Source: DASQFI01 sp050264575 (GTDB taxonomy: Bacteria > Acidobacteriota > Vicinamibacteria > Vicinamibacterales > SCN-69-37). From it: 14,971 nucleotides of DNA. The notes beneath the pieces are model-generated. The model did no database searches. It saw only the letters and a list, made by a program, of their open reading frames with translations, and was not told the DNA's origin. The position numbers and the translations under genes were made by a program. Positions 1-5,558 of the stretch are shown piece after piece (within the stretch, counting starts at the first letter, position 1; each line of letters starts with the position of its first letter). The stretch covers positions 1-14,971 of the forward strand of contig JBLNGH010000196.1 in NCBI GenBank assembly GCA_050264575.1, read 5' to 3'.

Positions 1-111
1 GAAATAACTGCGTTGATAGGCCGCCCGCACGCGAGCCGCCTGCAGCGCACGGGAATACCCGTCGGCTTCTTGATCCGAGCGGCGAATCAGATCGTGGAAT
101 ATGAACTTCAC
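1..111 (-). CDS. Partial gene downstream of the AAA ATPase, unknown function
   Basis: A reading frame opens with GTG at position 111 and stays open for 37 codons to the left edge, so only the N-terminus is visible. It begins VKFIFHDLIRRSDQEADGYS and continues with an arginine/alanine-rich, probably helical stretch. The GTG lies two bases past the TGA of the ATPase gene. An AGGG about eight bases upstream of the GTG can serve as ribosome binding site, so the two genes are almost certainly co-transcribed. MoxR-type ATPases are commonly followed by a von Willebrand factor A-type or DUF2201-type partner, and this gene may be one. The 37 residues do not identify a family, so that is inference from position only. 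Confidence 0.5.
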   Translation of the reverse strand, partial: MKFIFHDLIRRSDQEADGYSRALQAARVRAAYQRSYF

Positions 112-113
112 CG

Positions 114-1292
114 TCAGTCCCTCGGCACGAGCTTCGCCATCTGCATCAGCTCGTAGAACGGACGACACTCCTCGGGCAGCTTCATCAGGCCCTCGGGACG
201 GTTCCGTTGGTCGCACAACGTCCGCGCCGCGGACGCCGGGATGTCTGCGTTCTTTCGGCACGCGACGCCGAGCGCGATCATCGCCGCTTCCCACCGCGGC
301 GGCGTGTTGTTGTTGATGACGGCACCGGCGAGCGCGTAGCACACGGCATAGGCGCGATCGACGCGATCGGGCAGCACGAAGCGGCGGGGCTCCTTCAGGA
401 TGTCCTCCGGATCCGGCAGGTTCAAGGTCTCGCGGTACTCAAGGAAGGGCAGCGCCTGGTCGCCCACCAGACCGGCGAGCGCCGCAGCTTGCAGGACGCG
501 ATTGCCCGGCGACACGGCGTCGATCGCCGCAAGGAACCGTGACGCCAGATACCAGGTACGGCCCGACGGCCACGGACCGCTCCGCCGGGCCGGATCGGTG
601 GGAGGCGCCAGCCAGGCTTCACGGCCGGCGGCCCTCACATACGCGGCAATCGTCGCCCGTTGGCCGTGATGGTATCGGCGCAGGTAGTCGGCCGGCAGCA
701 CGGGCATGCTGCCCGGCGCCGGAAAATCGCTCACCATCAAATCGCACCACGTCTCGTGATCCATCGGGAACTCGCCATGCCACAACCGGTTCGCCATCGG
801 CGCCTGGATGTCCAGTCCACCGGCGGCCCATTCCGCCGCATTGCTGGCGCACAGATACACGACGCCGCCCTTCCCCGGCTCGTAGTCTGGCAGCCGCAGC
901 TCACCGCAGACATTCTCGGTCAGCAGGCGCAGCATCGCCGCCTGCGTCGTGGGCGGGACGGTGGTGAGCTCGTCCAGGAAGACCACCACCAGGTAGCCGT
1001 CCTCGGCGAGGCGTTGCGCGTCGCGCGCCCAGGCCATGGGCAGCAGGCGCACGCCGTCCGGCGTCGACACCGGAAAGCCGCCGAAGTCCTGTGGTTCCCG
1101 AATCGACCCGATCAAGACCACCACCTTGCATTTGATCCCGACGCGATCGAATCCCGCCTCGAGGCTCTTGGTGAACTCCGTCTTGCCGACGCCCGGAAAG
1201 CCGGTCATGTGCATCGGGATACGGGCTTGTAACCCGATGGCGATGAGTTGCACGAAATGTCGGAATTCCACAGCGGACTCCCCCGGGACCAT
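114..1292 (-). CDS. MoxR/CobS-like AAA+ ATPase
   Basis: A 392-residue P-loop ATPase, presumably a cytoplasmic ATP-driven chaperone or remodelling factor like other MoxR-group AAA+ proteins. Visible motifs are Walker A GFPGVGKT (residues 31-38), Walker B VVVFLDEL (102-109), sensor 1 in LCASN (Asn151) and an arginine-finger-like ANR (167-169). The region after residue 175, which should form the helical lid and C-terminal part, is not recognised. A GTG at 1298 would add two residues, but AGAGGG is spaced five bases from the ATG at 1292 and overlaps the GTG, so the ATG is preferred. The gene is transcribed divergently from the serine hydrolase at 1387. It is followed after two bases by another minus-strand gene, the arrangement usual for MoxR ATPases and their VWA-type partners. 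The substrate is unknown. Confidence is high for the AAA+ class and low for the biological role. Confidence 0.87.
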   Translation of the reverse strand: MVPGESAVEFRHFVQLIAIGLQARIPMHMTGFPGVGKTEFTKSLEAGFDRVGIKCKVVVLIGSIREPQDFGGFPVSTPDGVRLLPMAWARDAQRLAEDGYLVVVFLDELTTVPPTTQAAMLRLLTENVCGELRLPDYEPGKGGVVYLCASNAAEWAAGGLDIQAPMANRLWHGEFPMDHETWCDLMVSDFPAPGSMPVLPADYLRRYHHGQRATIAAYVRAAGREAWLAPPTDPARRSGPWPSGRTWYLASRFLAAIDAVSPGNRVLQAAALAGLVGDQALPFLEYRETLNLPDPEDILKEPRRFVLPDRVDRAYAVCYALAGAVINNNTPPRWEAAMIALGVACRKNADIPASAARTLCDQRNRPEGLMKLPEECRPFYELMQMAKLVPRD

Positions 1293-1351
1293 AGACACCC
1301 TCTTTCACGCAACGGCCCAAGCGCCGCATCACATCGGGTCCGTCGGCTATG

Positions 1352-1380
1352 TTGACTTAGTGTCAAAATGACACTATAAG
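1352..1380 (+). promoter_or_regulatory. Sigma70-type promoter for the serine hydrolase gene
   Basis: TTGACT (1352-1357, five of six consensus bases) is followed by exactly 17 bases and then TATAAG (1375-1380, five of six). Transcription would start at about 1386-1388. The GTG start codon of the hydrolase is at 1387 and an in-frame stop lies at 1369-1371, so the message is predicted to be leaderless. Confidence 0.7.
1358..1376. promoter_or_regulatory. Perfect palindrome in the promoter spacer, probable repressor operator
   Basis: TAGTGTCA (1358-1365), spacer AAA, TGACACTA (1369-1376): two perfect 8-base arms. The palindrome fills the whole -35/-10 spacer and the first two bases of the -10 box, so a bound dimer would exclude RNA polymerase. 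It lies between divergent genes and could also affect the AAA ATPase operon, although no convincing minus-strand promoter was found. The regulator is not identifiable here. No regulator gene is adjacent, and the nearest one (PadR, 10669-11001) is far away. Confidence 0.65.
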
Positions 1381-1386
1381 AGCATC

Positions 1387-2526
1387 GTGCCGGTACGAAC
1401 AGCTCACATCTGGATCGGCCTGGCGATCGGAGTCAGCACTCTGCCGCCGATCGGCACGCCGGCGCCCGTCGCTGCCCGCGGCGTCCAGGGCGCGCAAATC
1501 GCGTCCGCGATTGCGTCGTTCGAGGATCGCCTCCACATCCCTGCGTTGTCCGTTGCCGTCGTCGTGAACGGAGATCTGGTCTTCAGCAGTGCGTACGGGA
1601 TCGCGGATGTCGAGAACGGTGTAGCGGCGACGCCAGTGACAGTTTTTCGCATCGCGTCCGCGTCGAAACCGCTTGCGGCTGTCGCGGCCATGCAGCTTGC
1701 CGAGCGCGGCGTGCTGGATCTTGACGCACCCGTGCAGAAGTACGCCCCGGCGTTTCCGGTCAAGCGCTTTCCAATCACGACCCGCCAGGTGCTGGCGCAT
1801 GTCAGCGGGATCCGCAACTACAGACCAGGCGAAGGCGAGCGGACCACTCGCTACACTTCCCTGACCGACGCGTTGTCGATCTTCAAAGACGACGAACTGG
1901 ATCATGCGCCGGGCGAGCGATTCACCTACACCACGTTTGGCTACACACTGCTCGGCGTGATCGTCGAGGGGGCGTCAGGCCGGTCGTTCGAGGACTACAT
2001 GCGCCAGCAGGTGTTCACACCGGCCGGCATGTCCAGAACGCTGGCTGACGACGTGCTGGAGATCGTGCCGAATCGCGCAAGGGGCTACACCCCGCGGACC
2101 TTTGGCGCATTCGACGGCAACTACCGGAATGCCATCCTCATGGATTCGAGCTACAAACGTCCGGCCGGCGGGTGGCTCTCGACCGCGGAGGATCTCGCGC
2201 GCTTCGCGATTGCGGTCGAGACCGGCCGGCTCCTCAAGCTGGAGACCTTTCGACAGATGACGCAGGGGCAGCGAACGACCGGCGGCGTCGAAACGGGCTA
2301 CGCGTACGGGTGGTACGTAAACACGCGCGATGGAGGACGTCGCGACGGATCGGTCTGGCACGGCGGCGTGCAGCCGGGCTTCACCAGCGATCTCTGGCTG
2401 ATTCCGTCCAAACAATTCGCTGTCGCAATCGTCGCCAATCTCGAGGGCGGCGGCCGACTGGGTCTCGCGGATCTCGGCGAACAGATCGCCGCGATCATGC
2501 TCGGACCCGTGCCATCATCGCGGTGA
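1387..2526 (+). CDS. Secreted serine hydrolase, class C beta-lactamase / LACTB-like family
   Basis: A 379-residue member of the beta-lactamase-related serine hydrolase family, whose members include penicillin-binding-like peptidases, esterases and LACTB. The N-terminus (residues 1-30, ending PVAA) resembles an export signal with cleavage after Ala30, so the enzyme should act in the periplasm or outside the cell. The nucleophile motif SxxK is SASK (91-94). The second motif is YTT (181-183) in the FTYTTFGYTLLG context rather than the classical YxN, as in LACTB-like proteins. The third is HGG (325-327), matching HxG. The GTG at 1387 is the first possible start after an in-frame TGA at 1369. No Shine-Dalgarno can exist if transcription begins where the promoter predicts. 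The stop overlaps the next gene's start (TGATG). A peptidase or esterase role is likelier than antibiotic resistance, but the substrate cannot be read from sequence. Confidence 0.88.
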   Translation: MPVRTAHIWIGLAIGVSTLPPIGTPAPVAARGVQGAQIASAIASFEDRLHIPALSVAVVVNGDLVFSSAYGIADVENGVAATPVTVFRIASASKPLAAVAAMQLAERGVLDLDAPVQKYAPAFPVKRFPITTRQVLAHVSGIRNYRPGEGERTTRYTSLTDALSIFKDDELDHAPGERFTYTTFGYTLLGVIVEGASGRSFEDYMRQQVFTPAGMSRTLADDVLEIVPNRARGYTPRTFGAFDGNYRNAILMDSSYKRPAGGWLSTAEDLARFAIAVETGRLLKLETFRQMTQGQRTTGGVETGYAYGWYVNTRDGGRRDGSVWHGGVQPGFTSDLWLIPSKQFAVAIVANLEGGGRLGLADLGEQIAAIMLGPVPSSR

Positions 2527-3752
2527 TGCGGCGCGCGGTCAACGTTCTCACCTTGCTTGCCGGGCTGGCGTTTTCAGCGGCCCAGACCACGCCGTCATCC
2601 TCGGACTGGCCTCAGTGGCGTGGTCCACGCCGCGATGGCTCGATTGGCGCGCCGCTTCCGGTCGAATGGCCGGCTGCGTTGACCAAGCGCTGGGAGGCTG
2701 TCGCCGGCGCCGGCCATTCTTCGCCCGTCGTCGCCGGCAATCGCGTCGTCGTGTTCACCAGGCAGAACGATCGCGAAGTCACGCGCGCGATCGACCTCGG
2801 CACCGGCCGCGAGATCTGGCGCGACGAGTACGCGGCGCCGTACACGGTCAATCCCGCGGCGCGCGCGCATGGCCCCGGACCGAAGTCGACGCCCGCCTCC
2901 AGTGGTGGCCGAGTCTTCACATTCGGCATCGGCGGCGTGTTATCCGCATTGGATCTCGCCACGGGCAAGGTCTTGTGGCGCACGCCGCCGCCGGACGTTC
3001 TTCCCGAGTACGGCACCGCGACTTCGCCGTTGGTGGACGGCGCCGTCGTGATTGCGCATATGGGTGGCCGCGATCGTGGCGCCATGACGGCATTCGACGC
3101 CGCGTCAGGCGTCGTGCGATGGCGATGGGACGGCGACGGTCCGGGCTACGGGTCGCCCGTCATCGCCACGCTGGCCGGCGTGCGGCAGCTCATCGCGCAG
3201 ACGCAGAAGTTTCTTGTCGGGCTGAACCCGGGCAGCGGTGCGCTGCTCTGGCGCGTGCCGTTCACGACGAGCTACAACCAGAACGCGATCACGCCGGTGG
3301 TTGCCGGCGATCTCGTCATCAATTCGGGACTGGAGAAGCCGGTCACTGCCTTTCGCATTCAGCGCAGCGGCTCGCAGTGGACCGCAGAGCCAGCGTGGAC
3401 GGACGAACAGCGATCGCTGTCCATGAGCTCGGCCATTGTGATCGGGTCCACTTTGTACGGCCTCTCGCATCGCAACCGAGGGCAACTGTTCGCGTTGGAT
3501 CCTCCGTCGGGTAAGTTGCTGTGGACAACGGAAGGGCGAACGGGAGAGAACGCGTCGCTGATGGGGAACGCGTCATGGGTGTTGGTGTCGACGACAGATG
3601 GAGAGCTCATCGTCGCCCGGCCAAACGCTTCGAAGTTTACCGAGGTGCGGCGCTATCAGGTGAGCGACTCGGCACTCTGGGCGCACCCGGCCGTCGCGGG
3701 GCAGTCGATCGTGGTCAAGGGCGTCGAGAAGGTCATCTGCTGGGGCTGGTAA
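2526..3752 (+). CDS. Secreted PQQ-type beta-propeller repeat protein
   Basis: A 408-residue protein with a short signal peptide (residues 1-19, MRRAVNVLTLLAGLAFSAA) followed by the DWPQWRGP motif (27-34) typical of this exported beta-propeller group. Five blade signatures of the form A-[IFL]-D/N-x-x-[ST]-G-x-x-x-W are visible: AIDLGTGREIW (88-98), ALDLATGKVLW (141-151), AFDAASGVVRW (189-199), GLNPGSGALLW (232-242) and ALDPPSGKLLW (323-333). Nothing shows that it binds the quinone cofactor or has dehydrogenase activity; many relatives are non-enzymatic scaffolds like BamB. The ATG at 2526 shares one base with the hydrolase stop, so translation is probably coupled. The frame is open upstream inside the hydrolase gene, but only the ATG at 2526 gives a signal peptide. 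The last 20 bases overlap the convergent membrane-protein gene. Confidence 0.85.
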   Translation: MRRAVNVLTLLAGLAFSAAQTTPSSSDWPQWRGPRRDGSIGAPLPVEWPAALTKRWEAVAGAGHSSPVVAGNRVVVFTRQNDREVTRAIDLGTGREIWRDEYAAPYTVNPAARAHGPGPKSTPASSGGRVFTFGIGGVLSALDLATGKVLWRTPPPDVLPEYGTATSPLVDGAVVIAHMGGRDRGAMTAFDAASGVVRWRWDGDGPGYGSPVIATLAGVRQLIAQTQKFLVGLNPGSGALLWRVPFTTSYNQNAITPVVAGDLVINSGLEKPVTAFRIQRSGSQWTAEPAWTDEQRSLSMSSAIVIGSTLYGLSHRNRGQLFALDPPSGKLLWTTEGRTGENASLMGNASWVLVSTTDGELIVARPNASKFTEVRRYQVSDSALWAHPAVAGQSIVVKGVEKVICWGW

Positions 3753-4164
3753 GGATCCTGAACGAGGACGCCGCCATATACGCGGCGCCGTAGCACACGC
3801 CAACGAAGATCGGAAACGCGAGGAGCGACCACCGGACGGCCAGCATCGAACGCGGCATCGGAAACGGGATGACGATCTGGTAGGCCGCGTTGATCGCCCA
3901 GAACAGGCTCATGCCGAACGGCACCAGCCTCGCCGCGTCGCCCGAATCGATCCGCGTGCGCAGACTGAGCAGCGCGCCCAGAATCAACAGGACGCTGAAG
4001 AAGCAGTTGATCGAGTACACGCCCCAGTGAATGGCCGGCGGCAGCGTGTCCACGTACGGGCCCCAACCGAAGACGTGCGGCAGCGCCAGATGAAAGGCGC
4101 CCATTCCGAGCGACGCCGTTCCCGCGACCCACGTGCAGAGTCGATATCGCTTGCTGAGATCCAT
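3733..4164 (-). CDS. Small integral membrane protein with four predicted helices
   Basis: A 143-residue hydrophobic protein with predicted membrane segments at about residues 10-28, 45-66, 82-100 and 110-133. The conserved-looking GAFHLALPHVFGW stretch (22-34) lies at the end of helix 1, with a PPAIHW motif just before helix 2. I do not recognise a named family; it resembles small DoxX- or DUF-type membrane proteins of unknown function. The ATG at 4164 is chosen because GAGG sits five bases upstream of it. A TTG at 4200 would add twelve residues of unlikely composition. The gene converges on the beta-propeller gene, overlapping it by 20 bases tail to tail, and diverges from the SDR gene with a 59-bp gap. 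Confidence 0.72.
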   Translation of the reverse strand: MDLSKRYRLCTWVAGTASLGMGAFHLALPHVFGWGPYVDTLPPAIHWGVYSINCFFSVLLILGALLSLRTRIDSGDAARLVPFGMSLFWAINAAYQIVIPFPMPRSMLAVRWSLLAFPIFVGVCYGAAYMAASSFRILTSPSR

Positions 4165-4223
4165 CGCCGCCTCGGCCAGCCGTCCGTGAACGCGTGGCAA
4201 CGGTTGAGGATAGATTGTGCCGC

Positions 4224-5003
4224 ATGCCGGACTCTACTCCCACCCCGCCCCCGCCGACTGCCGGAGCCGTTGTGATCACCGGTGGCAGCCGTGGCATCGG
4301 CGCGGCGACCGCTCGCTTGACGGCACAACGCGGTTACTCGGTATGTGTGAACTATCGGCGGCATGAAGATGCGGCTGCCGCCGTCGTCAAGGCGATTGAA
4401 GGCGACGGCGGTCGCGCGATCGCCGTTGCCGCCGACGTTGCCGTCGAGAGCGACGTCATCCGGTTGTTCGACGCCGTCGATCACAGGCTCGGTTCGCTCG
4501 TCGGCTTGGTCAACAACGCCGGTGTGCTCGAGACGCAAATGCGCGTGGAGGAGATGGATTCGGCGCGACTGCAGCGCATCTTTGCCACGAATGTCTTCGG
4601 GGCGTTCATGTGCGCCCGTGAGGCGGTACGCCGGATGTCGACGAAGCATGGCGGCCATGGTGGGGCGATTGTGAATGTGTCCTCGGGCGCCGCCCGGCTC
4701 GGCGCGCCGAACGAATACGTCGATTACGCGGCGTCGAAAGGCGCGATCGACACCCTCACCATCGGCCTGGCGCGCGAAGTGGCCGAAGATGGCATCCGGG
4801 TCAACGCGGTGCGCCCAGGGTTTATCTACACCGAGATGCACGCGAGCGGCGGCGAACCGAATCGAGTCGATCGGGTGAAGGAGTTCGTGCCTCTGAAACG
4901 CGGAGGCACCGCCAATGAGGTGGCGCAGGCGATCGTTTGGCTGCTTTCCGGCGACGCGTCGTACACGACGGGGGCTTTCATCGACGTCACCGGTGGCCGG
5001 TAA
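4224..5003 (+). CDS. SDR-family NAD(P)-dependent oxidoreductase
   Basis: A 259-residue classical short-chain dehydrogenase/reductase. It carries the Rossmann glycine motif TGGSRGIG (19-26), NNAG (97-100) and Asn123 in the TNVFG motif. The catalytic Ser154 is in NVSSG, with Tyr168 and Lys172 in YAASK, followed by VRPGFIYTEM and a C-terminal GAFIDVTGGR. The full tetrad is present, so the enzyme should be active on an alcohol, sugar or keto substrate that the sequence does not reveal. Glucose-1-dehydrogenase-like and FabG-like members look much alike. The ATG at 4224 is preferred; a GTG at 4194 would add ten residues and overlap less plausible sequence. The N-terminus is unusually proline-rich before the first strand. 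The Shine-Dalgarno is weak (GAGG about 14 bases away). The gene stands alone on its strand, with no convincing partner. Confidence 0.88.
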   Translation: MPDSTPTPPPPTAGAVVITGGSRGIGAATARLTAQRGYSVCVNYRRHEDAAAAVVKAIEGDGGRAIAVAADVAVESDVIRLFDAVDHRLGSLVGLVNNAGVLETQMRVEEMDSARLQRIFATNVFGAFMCAREAVRRMSTKHGGHGGAIVNVSSGAARLGAPNEYVDYAASKGAIDTLTIGLAREVAEDGIRVNAVRPGFIYTEMHASGGEPNRVDRVKEFVPLKRGGTANEVAQAIVWLLSGDASYTTGAFIDVTGGR

Positions 5004-5105
5004 AGACGTCGTGACTGCGAGCAGGGAGACATTGGTGAGCCAAGGTTTCGCGTAACGCGTCGTGTCGAGGTCATTGCCGCGGAATTGTCGTGAAGCGCTT
5101 GCGAT

Positions 5106-5415
5106 ATGCAGTCGGTGATGTCCGCAACGTTCGTCGAAAGTGATGGGTTCGTGCTGCTCGACGTGCGCAGTCCGGAGGACTTTCACAAGGGTCACGTTCC
5201 TGGCGCGGTGAACCTGCCCCACGGTCGGCTGACGGAGCACAATCTCGCGAAATACCCGTCCGAAACGCTCTTCGTCGTCTACTGTGCCGGCCCGCACTGC
5301 AATGGTGCTGATAAGGCGGCGGTTCGATTGGCCCGCCTCGGTCGTCCGGTCAAAGAAAATGATCGGCGGTATCACAGGCTGGAAGGATGAGGGGTTCACT
5401 CTAACGCAGGCGTGA
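5106..5415 (+). pseudogene. Rhodanese-like domain gene with a one-base frameshift
   Basis: The visible frame starts with ATG at 5106 and encodes a rhodanese domain: GFVLLDVRSPEDF (14-26), GHVPGAVNLPH (29-39), then the active-site loop YCAGPHCNGADKAA with the probable sulfur-carrying Cys60. After VKE (82-84) the frame leaves the family pattern and stops at 5390. Removing one A from the run at 5356-5359 restores MIGGITGWKDEGFTLTQA, the expected conserved end, with a stop at 5413-5415, giving about 102 residues. The N-terminus is also short for this group: the region before 5106 is closed in-frame by a TGA at 5091-5093, and no ribosome site is evident. It is either a decaying sulfurtransferase gene or a sequence error in an A-run. 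An intact protein would be a small cytoplasmic single-domain sulfurtransferase. Confidence 0.78.
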
Positions 5416-5456
5416 CTGCGTTCCCGAGACCGGCCGCTGGTGTGTTTCAGCTGGGC

Positions 5457-5492
5457 GTTCGAAGTTCGAAAGTTCTCAGTCGAAGTTCGCCG
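5457..5492. repeat. Degenerate heptamer repeat, copy A
   Basis: Five consecutive units based on GTTCGAA. Unit 2 has an extra A, unit 3 reads GTTCTCA, unit 4 has lost a T, and unit 5 reads GTTCGCC. The 36-base stretch has the same length and unit order as copy B at 7760-7795, in the same orientation. It lies between the rhodanese remnant and the cytochrome c peroxidase gene. Confidence 0.8.
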
Positions 5493-5506
5493 CGCGAAGC
5501 GCGGCG
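5488..5506. terminator. GC-rich perfect hairpin between convergent genes
   Basis: CGCCGCGC (5488-5495), loop GAA, GCGCGGCG (5499-5506): a perfect 8-base stem directly continuing heptamer copy A. It lies about 50 bases past the stop of the minus-strand peroxidase and about 70 past the end of the plus-strand rhodanese remnant, where a bidirectional terminator would be expected. There is no T-run, so it may equally be part of a dispersed palindromic element. Confidence 0.45.
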
Positions 5507-5558
5507 TAAAGCTGCGCGCCCCAATCGCCGCGAGCGCCGATCGCAATCGAGTACCGAT

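Noticed and set aside
2172..2525. Upstream extension of the beta-propeller frame
   Set aside because: It overlaps the hydrolase gene with arginine-rich shadow sequence. The ATG at 2526 gives a proper signal peptide.
3984..5546. A 520-codon minus-strand open frame
   Set aside because: It lies antisense to the SDR and rhodanese genes, has arginine/histidine-rich shadow composition and no family motif. The plus-strand genes carry complete motifs.
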